A DNA stretch of 64,000 nt from Mesorhizobium sp. AR07 (GCF_024746815.1 NZ_CP080525.1:3528501-3592500), one strand, 5' to 3'; numbered from the stretch's first letter, positions 34,466-43,014 are shown. A program made the numbers and translations. The notes: generated by a model not told the origin, from the sequence alone.

Positions 34466-34771
34466 ATGCATCTGACCAACGAGAGCATCATAGTCATATT
34501 GGTAGTCGGCCTTATTGCCGGATGGTTGGCCGGAAAGATCGTGCGGGGCTCCGGCTTTGGTCTAATCGGGGACATCGCGATCGGACTCATCGGCGCGTTC
34601 ATCGGGGACTGGCTGCTACCCCGCTTTGGCATCCATCTCGGGAGCGGAACGATCAGCTTGATCGTTAATGCCACCCTCGGCGCGATTGTACTTCTCCTAA
34701 TCATCCGGTTGGTTGCTGGTGGCGGTCGTCTCGGGGGCGGATGGAGGGGTCGATCTGGTCGGTGGCGGTAG
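34466..34771 (+). CDS. GlsB/YeaQ/YmgE family stress-response membrane protein
   Basis: ATG 34466, after CGGAGGATCACC, opens a 101-residue protein with the transglycosylase-associated protein pattern: IIVILVVGLIAGWLAGKIVR, GLIGDIAIGLIGAFIGDWLL and ISLIVNATLGAIVLLLIIRL. It has three glycine-rich membrane segments and an Arg/Gly tail. These proteins are stress-induced in many bacteria; the function is unknown. A second, broken member lies at 39261-39540. Confidence 0.88.
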   Translation: MHLTNESIIVILVVGLIAGWLAGKIVRGSGFGLIGDIAIGLIGAFIGDWLLPRFGIHLGSGTISLIVNATLGAIVLLLIIRLVAGGGRLGGGWRGRSGRWR

Positions 34772-34889
34772 CCCGGGGTTCGAGGCCATCGTCTCAAAGG
34801 ACGGCCGCAACCGGATTTTGCACGGCCTCAGTTGAAGGCTGCATTTAGCCGGCGGGTCAATACGACGCTCAACGTTCCACAGATCCAAC

Positions 34890-35200
34890 GAATGGGCGGC
34901 CGACACAAGCGCGCTGACATAGGCCTGATTGCCGCCTCCCGAGACAGGCGCGGAAGCGGTGAAGCAGGTCGAGGCAAGCACCTCGCCCTTGCGGTCGTTC
35001 AGGATGCGTACGAACAGCTCGACCTCGGCATGGTCGCCGCCGTCGACGCGCACTTCGAATGAACGGATCTCGACGATCACCTGATAGTCGATCGCCAAGC
35101 CTTCGCCCGGGTTGCCGACGCCGGCAAAGCTGCCCGAACGCTGGAACGTCTCGGCCAGCCGCACCTGCACAATCAAGGCAGCCGGTCGGCCCACTGCGAC
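34890..35200 (-). pseudogene. Partial, frameshifted duplicate of the auxiliary lipoprotein gene
   Basis: This segment is about 85% identical by eye to 30939-31235 (minus-strand protein LAETFQRSGSFAGVGNPGEG and on to FTASAPVSGGGNQAYVSALV). The N-terminal part, including the signal peptide and the first 75 residues, is missing. Just inside the homologous end the copy reads ATCAAGGCAGCC where the intact gene has ATCAGCGGCAGCC, a one-base loss that breaks the frame. The C-terminal end also diverges after VSALV. Confidence 0.8.
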
Positions 35201-35319
35201 GCTATACGGCCGATATAGACAGTGCGCCATCACCACAGACGTGGAACGCAGCGGTATCGTTGTTATCTTAAATCAAAATTTCGCTTGACGACCGACCTGA
35301 CCGCTCCAGAGTCACATTC

Positions 35320-35625
35320 ATGGCGTGGGACATAGAGATCGGTGATGAGATTACGTTGACAGCCACCATCATAAAGGTGCTGCCAAGCGGCCGCGCCAGC
35401 GTCAGTATTCCGACCTATAACTTCCCCTTCGCGATCGATGCTCCCAAGAAGAAAAGGTCCGGCGACAATGTTAGTCTCGTCGGATATGTCATCCGCGTCG
35501 ATGACCAAGATGGCAAGGTGACCGTGAAGGTTGGCGGTCTGGTCACGGTCGACATCGCCTCGATAATCGCGCACGGAAAGAGGCGAAAGTCAAAATCCCC
35601 ACCGTCGAGAGATTGGCCCGACTAA
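35320..35625 (+). CDS. Hypothetical protein of a two-member family (with 48769-49077), 101 aa
   Basis: The product starts MAWDIEIGDEITLTATIIKV and continues with beta-strand-rich sequence (GRASVSIPTYNFPFAIDAPK; VSLVGYVIRVDDQDGKVTVK; VGGLVTVDIASI), suggesting a small barrel. It aligns end to end with the protein at 48769-49077 (MAREINIGDKV; SLHIPTALHPYSTVD; GEVVHVDEDLNRVTVQVLGR; LTVDTSTVKL). I do not recognise a named family. No signal peptide. Confidence 0.72.
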   Translation: MAWDIEIGDEITLTATIIKVLPSGRASVSIPTYNFPFAIDAPKKKRSGDNVSLVGYVIRVDDQDGKVTVKVGGLVTVDIASIIAHGKRRKSKSPPSRDWPD

Positions 35626-35771
35626 TCGCTTTTGCCGGGATGACGGAAAGTCCTCCGCACTCCCACGAACGACGGCCACTGGAGTCGTACGAACCATCGA
35701 CGGAACGACTGTTGTGGAACGAATTGCCACGAACCGCATTTAGGTCGGTTAAGGAGCGATCGGGGACTCGG

Positions 35772-37564
35772 ATGAAGGAAGTAACGCAGGCGAACGTTGT
35801 CGCCTTCAAGAGTCCGGAACTGTCCGGTGAGGATAGTAGGGCCTTCGACTACCAGGATTTCTTCAAGAACGGGGCCGTCGCGCTCCATCTGGTAAGCGCG
35901 GATGGTGTCATCCTTCACGCAAATCAGGCTGAGCTTGACCTTCTCGGGTTTAGTGCAGAAAATTATGTCGGCCGCCACATTGCCGAATTCTATCCCGACC
36001 GGGACGTGATCGACGACATTCTGGAACGGCTGACCCGTGGCGAGAAGATCACGCGATATCCGGCGCGATTGAGAGCCTGTAACGGATCGATCAAACATGT
36101 CGAAATCACGTCGAGCGGCCATTTTCGGACGGCAAGCTGATCAACACAAGGTGCTTTACGGTCGATGTTACCGACCTGGAGCGGACTCGCATGGAGTTGA
36201 GGCAGCAGGGCAGCACCTATCACCAAATTCTCGACGCCCTTCCGGTTGCCACCTATACGACCGACCAGCACGGGACGATCACCTACTACAACCGCGCCGC
36301 CGCCGACCTTGCGGGCACGGAGCCAAAAGTCGGCAAGGACAAATGGTGTGTCACGTTCAAGCTTTTCACTCCCGAGGGCAAGGAATTGCCGCATGACGAG
36401 TGCCCGATGGCCATCGCGCTCAAGGAAAACCGGCCGGTCCGCAACCAGGAAGCCATAGCACGCCGTCCGGACGGATCCTTTTTTCCGTTCCTGCCCTACC
36501 CCACACCGCTGCGGGATGAGCATGGCAATCTGATTGGTGCCGTGAACATGCTGCTGGACCTGACCGACCGCCAACGTGCCGAAGAGGTCAGGCAGCATCT
36601 GTCAGAGATTGTGGAATCCTCGTTCGACGCAATTGTCAGCAAGGATCTGAATGCGATCATCAAGAGCTGGAATCACGGGGCCGAACGGCTGTTCGGCTAC
36701 ACCGCCGACGAAGCGATAGGCAGGCCGGTGACCATGTTGATTCCGGATAATCTCCAGGACGAGGAACCTCGCATCCTCGAACGCATTCGCCGTGGTGAGC
36801 GGGTCGAAACGTACGAAACAATAAGTCAGCGCAAGGATGGCAGCCTGGTTCCGGTCTCGCTTACCGTATCGCCTATGCGTAACGCCACCGGGCGGATCAT
36901 CGGCGCGTCGAAGATTGCCCGGGACATTACGTCGGCAAGGGAAAACGAGCACCGTATCCGCATGCTGATGCGCGAGGTCAACCACCGGGTTAAAAACCAA
37001 TACTCTGTCATCCTGTCGATGATCCGGGAGACCAACAAACGATCGGAGACACCAAGTCAGTTTGAATCCCAGGTGCGTGAGCGCATCATGGCGCTGTCGC
37101 GATCCCACGACCTGTTGGTATCCGCCGACTGGAAGGGCGCCACCATCAATGAACTCTGGGCGGCCCAGGCCAGGCCTTTCCCACGGGGTGACGTCATCGA
37201 CATGTCGGGACCATCGTTGGTCCTCAGTCCCAATTCGGTGCAGTATCTCGGAATCGCCTTCCACGAACTCGCCACGAACTCCGCCAAGTACGGAGTGCTC
37301 TCAGGGGATAAAGGCCAGATTGCGGTCACATGGTCCGTCTCCGGCTCCCGTGCTTCGAGGACCTTTCACCTGACGTGGGCCGAAACCGACGGGCCGATGG
37401 TTCAGACCATTGGACATGGCGGTTTCGGAACCGTGGTGCTGAAGCGGGTTGCGCCCGCAGCGGTTAGCGGGCAGGGCAATCTCGAGTACGGCCCGCATGG
37501 CATCACCTGGAGCTTGGAAGCGCCGCTGGCTGCCGTGGAAGCCTCTGTTGCCAATCGAGCTTAG
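35772..37564 (+). pseudogene. Multi-PAS HWE-family sensor histidine kinase, frameshifted in the first PAS
   Basis: The first part (ATG 35772) encodes a PAS domain (FKNGAVALHLVSADGVILHA; EFYPDRDVIDDILERL) and stops at 36140. The homologous reading continues one frame over from about 36126: PDGKLINTRCFTVDVTDLER, a second PAS (ILDALPVATYTTDQHGTITY), a third PAS (IVESSFDAIVSKDLNAIIKS), then an HWE/HisKA_2 kinase with H-box MREVNHRVKNQYSVILSMI, N-box HELATNSAKYGVLSG and WAETDGP. One C appears lost in CATTTTCGGACGG. A downstream piece from ATG 36191 could still give a two-PAS kinase. HWE kinases often feed the PhyR general stress pathway. There is no membrane segment. Confidence 0.85.
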
Positions 37565-38033
37565 AAACCGCAGGCCGCGTTCTACAATACCGAGTTCGGC
37601 GAACGGTGACCACGGCGCCGGTGTCACTGTCGTGGATGGCAGAAGGAACGCGCCTTCGGCTCCCTCGAAATTGATTTGGCCAAGCAAACGCTTGAAACGC
37701 CGCTACGGCATCTCGATTGCGGCTACCATTTCACGCTCAACCCAGTTTATCGCTTAAGGATGGCTGTCGCCGAAATCCTTGAGACTCGCCCGTAGCGGTC
37801 ATCCGTCCAGCTCAGCGAGCCACCAAGGTCGCCGCAGCCGACAGCCCACAGCGCCTGCACCTACACATTCGCTCTGAGGACCAATGGACAGGACGACCTT
37901 CTCGAGAGCGCCGCTGCTTGCAACCGGTAAAGACCCTGAACGTGCTACGTTATTCAGCCGATCGGAAGATCGAGGTGATCTCGTCTTGTGCTCACATACC
38001 CGGGATTGTCAGATCGCACAGCATACACGATCG
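37565..38033. other. Gap between kinase and PRC-barrel gene
   Basis: I find no gene in these 470 bases. Some short frames have coding-like patches (about 37620-37760) but no start, ribosome site or recognisable content; they may be remnants. Confidence 0.35.
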
Positions 38034-38071
38034 AAAAAAACGTGGCCCGCGCCTAAACAGCGCGGGCCACG
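38034..38071 (-). terminator. Rho-independent terminator of the PRC-barrel gene
   Basis: CGTGGCCCGCG (38041-38051) and CGCGGGCCACG (38061-38071) form an 11-bp GC-rich stem. On the minus strand it is followed directly by a run of seven T. It lies 7 bases after the stop codon at 38079. Confidence 0.9.
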
Positions 38072-38078
38072 TTGGGGT

Positions 38079-38945
38079 CTACTGGCCAACAATGATCCGC
38101 TGTTTGTCGCGATTCTGCGCGTAGGTGCCCTTGTCATAGGCGGTCTGCGCCTCAAGCTGAGCCTTGGTGAAGTTGGTGTAGAGATACCGGTTGCCGTCCT
38201 TGTCCGACATGAACTTCAGTTTCTCCAGGCCCATGGCCACCTGTTTTTCGCCCATGCCAAGGAAACCGCCCACGTTGACGATGACGGCATCGACCTTCTT
38301 GTCGCCGGTCATAACCACGTCGCCGATCTCACCGACTTTTGCATCGTCGGCGCCATAGACGTTCGTGCCGATGAAGTCCTTGGTGCTGATTTTATCCATC
38401 GGCATCTCGGTCAGCGAAGACTTGTCGATTGCCGCGGTGGTCGTCTTGTCTGTCGTCGCCGCGGCCGGCTGGTTTTTCGCGGTAGCGGCAACATTGTTGC
38501 TGTTGGACGCCGATGCCGTGTCGTAGACCTTCAGGTCAAAATCCTTTTGCGCTTGAAGGTCTTCCTTGGTGGTCTTCGCGACCAACCAGCGATCACCCTT
38601 CTTCTCGACCCACTCGGCCTTGCTGAAATCGTAGGCGACGTTCTTTTCCCCTAGGCCCAAGAATCCGCCTACGCCGATGATAATGTACTTGGCTTTGCCG
38701 TCCTTGGTGAGAACGATGTCTTTGACATCGCCGATCTTCTGGGCATTGTCTGCGGCGCTATCATAGACGTCGGCGCCTATGATCTTGGTGACGAGGCTGC
38801 CGTCTGCAATAGCCGCCGGCGCCGTCGCCGCAGTGGTCGTAGCGGTGGCAGGTTTGGTGGCATCTTCAGCGGCGGCCCCTGATACCCACAGGCCAGACGA
38901 CAGCAGGGTTGCTATTGCGGTGGTAGCCAAAAGTTTGCCGATCAT
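38079..38945 (-). CDS. Exported protein with two PRC-barrel domains
   Basis: The 288-residue protein has a signal peptide (ATTAIATLLSSGLWVSGAAA), then two PRC-barrel domains: KIIGADVYDSAADNAQKIGD to YIIIGVGGFLGLGEKNVAYD, and DFIGTNVYGADDAKVGEIGD to VDAVIVNVGGFLGMGEKQVA. They are joined by an Ala/Thr/Asn linker of about 60 residues. Periplasmic PRC-barrel proteins are common and stress-induced in rhizobia; the ligand is unknown. It has its own EcfG promoter and a strong terminator, so it is monocistronic. Confidence 0.9.
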   Translation of the reverse strand: MIGKLLATTAIATLLSSGLWVSGAAAEDATKPATATTTAATAPAAIADGSLVTKIIGADVYDSAADNAQKIGDVKDIVLTKDGKAKYIIIGVGGFLGLGEKNVAYDFSKAEWVEKKGDRWLVAKTTKEDLQAQKDFDLKVYDTASASNSNNVAATAKNQPAAATTDKTTTAAIDKSSLTEMPMDKISTKDFIGTNVYGADDAKVGEIGDVVMTGDKKVDAVIVNVGGFLGMGEKQVAMGLEKLKFMSDKDGNRYLYTNFTKAQLEAQTAYDKGTYAQNRDKQRIIVGQ

Positions 38946-39036
38946 GGTACGTTTCCTTGTGCGTTAGTGTTGATGCACGCCGCGTTCGGCCGAACCATTG
39001 CAGGGAGGCTGAACGCGGCACAGTTTGCGACGGCAC

Positions 39037-39061
39037 AACGGGCCGCACGATGCGAAGTTCC
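39037..39061 (-). promoter_or_regulatory. EcfG-type promoter for the PRC-barrel gene
   Basis: On the minus strand GGAAC (39061-39057) is followed after 16 bases by CGTT (39040-39037). The start codon lies about 92 bases downstream at 38945. Exact consensus match. Confidence 0.74.
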
Positions 39062-39260
39062 CTTTGGAATTCGGAAGTGGCCTGAGATGGCTGGGGGGCT
39101 CGCGTTAACCGCAGCGGAGTTGTCGGCATCCGAACCACATAAGATTCCCTGCTGCGACTCGCATTTTTCTGAGCGTATACGGCACCTGTATCGCGGGAAC
39201 TTGTTGGCCCCTGAACGTTCCCCTGCCGAAGCAATTTGCGGTTCGAGGAAAGGGAAACCT

Positions 39261-39540
39261 ATGCAGAATCGTGGCTCGGCTGGCTGGCAGCGATCATCAT
39301 CGGCGGTATCGCGGGAAGGGTCGCCGAGATGTCATGAAGAGCAACATGGGCGTGCTCATGAACATCATTTTGGGGATCGTGGGGTGCCATTGTCGCCAAC
39401 CTCATCCTGAGCGTGATTGGCATATCGCTGGCCGGCTGGCTGGGCTATTTGGTCGCCGGCTTCATCGGCGCGTGTATCTTGATCGCGGTGGGGCGAGCGA
39501 TAAAAACGCGCGGTCGCGCTCAATCTGAGGCCTTCGCCCG
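39261..39540 (+). pseudogene. GlsB/YeaQ-family gene broken by several frameshifts
   Basis: Reading across frames reconstructs a YeaQ-like protein: ESWLGWLAAIIIGGIAGRVA, VMKSNMGVLMNIILGIVG, then NLILSVIGISLAGWLGYLVA and FIGACILIAVGRAIKTRGR. At least three indels are needed: one base missing after the ATG at 39261, a loss at GAGATGTCATG, and one extra G in GTGGGGTGCC. An intact relative is at 34466-34771. A GGAAC-N15-CGTT sequence at 39196-39219 may be its decayed or tight-spaced EcfG promoter. Confidence 0.78.
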
Positions 39541-39681
39541 ACGAATGGCTCAGTGTCCCTCAGCCTATGCAGTCCGCCTTGGAGCGAAGACGAGCTGTTC
39601 CATGAAGGCGACAGGGCCATGGATCGAAAAACCCCTTGGCGCATTTATTCTCCGGCCAATTAAGGCTTCAGGAGAGGACCC

Positions 39682-39945
39682 ATGAAAAAGACACTGCTCA
39701 TTTTGAGCCTGCTAATCCCGCTCGTAGCGTGTTCCCGTACCGAACAAGGCGCTGCCGTCGGTGGCTTGGGAGGTGCCGCGATCGGTGCCGCGGTGGCCGG
39801 CGATCCGGTACAAGGTGCTGTCGTTGGTGGTGCAGTCGGTGCGCTGGCCGGTGCGGTGATCGGGCATGCCAGTGAGGCAGGTCAATGCCGTTATCGGGAT
39901 CGTCATGGCCGGGTTTACATTGCCCGGTGCCCGGACGGCTACTGA
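39682..39945 (+). CDS. Small Gly-zipper (YMGG-like) lipoprotein
   Basis: The 87-residue product starts MKKTLLILSLLIPLVACSRT, a lipoprotein signal with lipobox LVAC, followed by a glycine-zipper hairpin (GAAVGGLGGAAIGAAVAGDP; GAVVGGAVGALAGAVIGHAS) and a C-terminal two-cysteine tail (GQCRYRDRHGRVYIARCPDG). Related proteins insert into the envelope and are often stress-regulated. AGGAGAGGACCC precedes the ATG. Confidence 0.83.
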   Translation: MKKTLLILSLLIPLVACSRTEQGAAVGGLGGAAIGAAVAGDPVQGAVVGGAVGALAGAVIGHASEAGQCRYRDRHGRVYIARCPDGY

Positions 39946-40001
39946 TACCTAAGGCGCGTGATCTGTGCGATCACGCGCCGTCACCAAGGTAGGACAATTG
40001 G

Positions 40002-40640
40002 ATGGCCTATAAAGTCAAAACACTGCTCGGTGTCTGGTTCGTCCTTCTAAGCGCTGCCGCGATCAACGTCGGCCTTATGCCCGCGCTTTCGGCCGCACCA
40101 ATCGCAGCGCAGACGATCGCCGATCACTTCTCATCGGTAAAATCCATGTCCGGCGACTTTGTTCAGTCGGGCCCGAAGGGAGAAAAGACCAGTGGCAGGT
40201 TTTTTCTCAAGCGCCCGGGCAAGATCCGATTTAATTTTGCCGGCCAATCAGGGGTCACCGTAATAGCCGATGGAAAATCGGTGGTCGTCTATAATAAAAA
40301 ACTTAAGACATCGCGGCTCTATTCGCTCTCGAAGACGCCGCTCAAGCTGCTACTCGACAACAAGGTAGACTTTTCTGGCAGACACCTCAAAAGCATCAAA
40401 GAAGAAAGCGACCTGATAATTATCAAGCTGGTTGACCGATCAGCCTATGGTAATTCAAACATTTCGATGATGTTTGACAGGAAATCACTCGATTTACGAA
40501 AATGGAGCCTTACCGACGAGAAGGGACTAACCACAACGGTGAATATCTTCAATGTAAAACTGGGTGTTCCACTTACCGAAGGAACCTTCACTATCGATTA
40601 CGCGGCAAACCGGGAGTACAACACCGCCAAGTCGCGGTGA
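40002..40640 (+). CDS. LolA-like outer-membrane lipoprotein carrier protein
   Basis: The 212-residue protein has a signal peptide ending near LSAAP and a LolA fold: IADHFSSVKSMSGDFVQSGP, TSGRFFLKRPGKIRFNFAGQ, SVVVYNKKLKTSRLYSLSKT and MMFDRKSLDLRKWSLTDEKG. LolA ferries lipoproteins across the periplasm. This copy lies in an accessory region next to a lipoprotein gene and has unusually low GC for the window (AAAAAACTTAAGACATCG), so it may be an acquired paralogue and not the housekeeping LolA. Confidence 0.82.
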   Translation: MAYKVKTLLGVWFVLLSAAAINVGLMPALSAAPIAAQTIADHFSSVKSMSGDFVQSGPKGEKTSGRFFLKRPGKIRFNFAGQSGVTVIADGKSVVVYNKKLKTSRLYSLSKTPLKLLLDNKVDFSGRHLKSIKEESDLIIIKLVDRSAYGNSNISMMFDRKSLDLRKWSLTDEKGLTTTVNIFNVKLGVPLTEGTFTIDYAANREYNTAKSR

Positions 40641-40816
40641 AGTCGGTGATCGAATTCTCTGGGGCAATGCCGCCCCGGAGAGACAGCGGACGAATCGCAT
40701 CGCTTTGCCGCCCCAGAATCGTAGCACCAGTTAGCCGGGAGAAAGCCCGCCTGCGGGCTGCAACTTGAGCAAGGGGTTAAGCAAACGCCAAATGGTATGA
40801 CCACGCCCTTCCTTCG

Positions 40817-41080
40817 CAAATCATCAAGAACGGAACCTTCTCGATCATTCAAAGGTAGTCGTCCGTCGAGTGTTCGTTCACCCAGACTGGAAACGACGAA
40901 CAGCCCGTCTCGGCCCCCTCCGAGGCGGGCTATTTGCATTGAAGCCGGACCTGTATGGGGAAATAATATAACATCTTCAAACGCCGTTGAGCCAAACTGC
41001 AAATCTGGAAAAGCCCGCGCCTCTGGCGGAGAGCGCGGGCTCCGATCGAGTGCGGACCCGATCTCCAGCAGATACCGAGG
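40817..41080. repeat. Duplicated non-coding block, copy 1 (with copy 2 at 48030-48212)
   Basis: Shared stretches in the same order include CGGAACCTTCTCGATCATTC, AAAGGTAGTC, CTGGAAACGACGA, GCAAATCTG-AAAAGCC and GAGAGCGCGGGCTCCGA, then TACCGAGG. Copy 1 has about 90 extra bases (40905-41000). Two hairpins lie within: AGCCCGTCTCGG/CGAGGCGGGCT (about 40906-40930), and AGCCCGCGC/GCGCGGGCT (about 41011-41040) preceded by GAAA, which on the minus strand is a stem followed by TTTTCC and could end the transcript of the 41177 gene. Confidence 0.65.
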
Positions 41081-41176
41081 GGTCGTTATCTGCTGCCCAG
41101 TACGAACCCTTAGCGGCGGCTAATGTTCCAAAAGCTCTCGCGATCGGGTAGAGCGGCGCGTAGATGGCCGATACCG

Positions 41177-41623
41177 TTAAACAAGTACCGGCTCTGGGGA
41201 CGCCATCGCCCCGCCACCGCCTCGTCTTGGGACGATTGCACGGTAGGCCGGACAGGGCGGAGGATCATCGTCGTCATCGCGCCGGCGACGATGCGGCCAA
41301 GGCGCCCCCTTATTCTGACGTCGTCGAGCATACGGCGCTCCCCAAAGCGTGCGATTCCGATTTTGACGGTTGTCATCCGACACGCCGTCCAGGGTCTCCA
41401 AAGCGCGCAGGATGTCGTCGATCATGGCTATCGTTCCATCCTCCAGCTGACGCAGCAGAGGTATTCCGGGAACCGAGCACGCGTCGGACGCCCAGGAAGC
41501 CAAAATCGCCCGCTTCTCGGCAGCACTCAGGTCTGGAAGGCCGACAACGTCGTCAGGATGTGTGATCCCTTGTTGAGCCGTCCTGCATTTCCGGTTTGCC
41601 AAAAATTCGAATCCGGTTGTCAT
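41177..41623 (-). CDS. Conserved hypothetical protein downstream of hsp20
   Basis: The 148-residue protein starts MTTGFEFLANRKCRTAQQGI and has a conserved helical region (PDDVVGLPDLSAAEKRAILA; SWASDACSVPGIPLLRQLED; GTIAMIDDILRALETLDG), followed by a disordered, Arg/Asp/Pro-rich tail (RRRRDDDDDPPPCPAYRAIV). Proteins of this type accompany small heat shock genes in rhizobia. It follows hsp20 by 73 bases and is probably cotranscribed. The tail after residue 85 may be partly altered by a frameshift. Confidence 0.68.
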   Translation of the reverse strand: MTTGFEFLANRKCRTAQQGITHPDDVVGLPDLSAAEKRAILASWASDACSVPGIPLLRQLEDGTIAMIDDILRALETLDGVSDDNRQNRNRTLWGAPYARRRQNKGAPWPHRRRRDDDDDPPPCPAYRAIVPRRGGGGAMASPEPVLV

Positions 41624-41696
41624 CTCCATTCTCCGCAATCTGTGCCTCCCGGCTGGGCCGGGAGGCGGGACCGCAGTCTTGCGTTAATTCGGGGAA

Positions 41697-42173
41697 TTAG
41701 GCGACTTGGCGCCGTCGCTCCGTATCCTGGCTGATCTGCTGTTGCTGAGTGGGGGCTGCGGCGCTCGACGAAACAAGACCGATGCGACGCGGCTTCAATT
41801 CCTCGGGGATCTCGCGAACGAGGTCCACCGAAAGCAGACCGTTGTCCAGCGTGGCCTTCGCAACTTTCACATAGTCCGCCAATTTGAAGACTTGCTTGAA
41901 GTTGCGGGTCGCCATGCCGCGGTGCAGGATCTGGCGATCGCTCTCTTCGGGCTGCTTCTGGCCGATCACGACCAGTTCCGGCCCGTGCTGGGTCAACTCA
42001 ACTTCGTCGGGGCTGAACCCGGCGATGGCCATTGTTATCCGGTAATCGTGGTCTCCGGTCTTCTCGATGTTGTAAGGCGGCCAGTCCGAGCGCACGCTGT
42101 TGTCGAGCATGTCGAAGAGACGGTCGAAGCCGACCGTAGTGCGATAGAGTGGGGCGTAATCAAAGCTTCTCAT
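41697..42173 (-). CDS. Small heat shock protein Hsp20 (IbpA-like)
   Basis: From ATG 42171-42173 the product has 158 residues: MRSFDYAPLYRTTVGFDRLF, the alpha-crystallin domain (NIEKTGDHDYRITMAIAGFS; ELVVIGQKQPEESDRQILHR; FKQVFKLADYVKVAKATLDN; GLLSVDLVREIPEELKPR), and a C-terminal IGLV/Gln-rich tail. Another ATG two codons upstream is only two bases from GGAGG; the second ATG has the normal 8-base spacing and matches homologues that begin MRxFD. It holds unfolding proteins during heat stress. A ROSE-type thermometer covers its ribosome site. Confidence 0.94.
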   Translation of the reverse strand: MRSFDYAPLYRTTVGFDRLFDMLDNSVRSDWPPYNIEKTGDHDYRITMAIAGFSPDEVELTQHGPELVVIGQKQPEESDRQILHRGMATRNFKQVFKLADYVKVAKATLDNGLLSVDLVREIPEELKPRRIGLVSSSAAAPTQQQQISQDTERRRQVA

Positions 42174-42175
42174 AG

Positions 42176-42252
42176 CCATATCCTCCGTAAAGCAACATGG
42201 GTTACAAGCAGCGTCACTGCGACGCCTGTTTCGTCGAGCCTAAGCCTCGACG
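42176..42252 (-). promoter_or_regulatory. ROSE-type RNA thermometer in the hsp20 leader
   Basis: Three hairpins lie in a row on the minus strand: CGTCGAG/CTCGACG (42252-42232), GCGTC/GACGC (42225-42211), and CCATGTTGCT-TTAC-GGAGGATATGG (42200-42176). In the last, TTGCT faces the GGAGGAT ribosome site with one bulged G, the exact core of ROSE elements that melt on heat shock in rhizobia. The first ATG is also paired. Confidence 0.8.
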
Positions 42253-42259
42253 GCAAACG

Positions 42260-42288
42260 ATTTGGGAATGGCCAAGAAATCGTTCAAG
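42260..42288 (-). promoter_or_regulatory. Candidate RpoH (sigma-32) promoter for hsp20
   Basis: On the minus strand CTTGAA (42288-42283) is followed after 16 bases by CCCAAAT (42266-42260), close to the heat-shock consensus CTTGAA and CCCATnT. A start about 7-8 bases later would fall at about 42252, exactly at the first ROSE hairpin. Confidence 0.5.
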
Positions 42289-42617
42289 AGCCAGAACGGA
42301 TTTTTTTCACTCGGCTTTTTCGATACCTTAACTTCGAACAAAAGCTCGATCAAACCTCGGCTTGGGATTGCCGGAGCAACCAGTCTGCAACGTGGTAGGC
42401 ACAACCGGGATGCTATTTCCAGTTCTTGGAGGTGGCGGTTGTACCGGCGCTATCGACGCTGCCGGCTAATCGCCGCGTGCGCGCGCGGATTGTCGCTACA
42501 TAGGCTGGTGATCCTGGTGACAATGATCGCTTGAAGCCGGGCGTCCCCTGCCGGCTAGGCCACGTCATCACCACCGAGTCATCGAGCGAGTTCGAATCTG
42601 CAGAAGGTAATGGTATC

Positions 42618-42642
42618 AGGTCCGGCCAATCTGGCCGGACCT
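42618..42642. other. 11-bp perfect hairpin
   Basis: AGGTCCGGCCA and TGGCCGGACCT flank the loop ATC. No T-run follows on either strand, so it may be a terminator of another type, a structured RNA or a protein site. Confidence 0.5.
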
Positions 42643-42981
42643 GCGCCATTTCAATGAGCGCTCGAGTTCTACAGTTCTCGCAGCCGATAGGTACTTAACG
42701 CAGGTGGTCCGCCTGATCGCGGCGACGTTTCGGCTCGGGCGGCCTGCCGTTTTTCAGGCGGACATGACGCTGCTTTTCTCGTCAACAACTCTGCCCTTTG
42801 CCAGCTTTGCGGGCGGTGTCCATGCTTAATGAACTCCGGACGACCAAGCTCCGCGCGCACCACGCAGCCAGGCGGGCACATTCTGGGGGAAGTTCAAATG
42901 CCGCTTCAACCACCAGCGCGCGGGCGGCCACCCAGGCCCGGCATTTTGATAAGAGCCGGCGGCTTGTGCCTGAGGCAGGTA

Positions 42982-43014
42982 CCCGTCGCTCTTAGGTGGA
43001 CTAAGAGCGACGGG
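42982..43014. other. 14-bp perfect hairpin with GTGGA loop
   Basis: CCCGTCGCTCTTAG and CTAAGAGCGACGGG form an uninterrupted 14-bp stem around GTGGA, one of the strongest hairpins in the window. It has no T-run and is far from any stop codon. Confidence 0.55.

Noticed and set aside
39196..39219. GGAAC-N15-CGTT before the broken YeaQ-like gene
   Set aside because: The spacing is one base short of consensus and the gene is dead; mentioned with that gene but not listed as a promoter.
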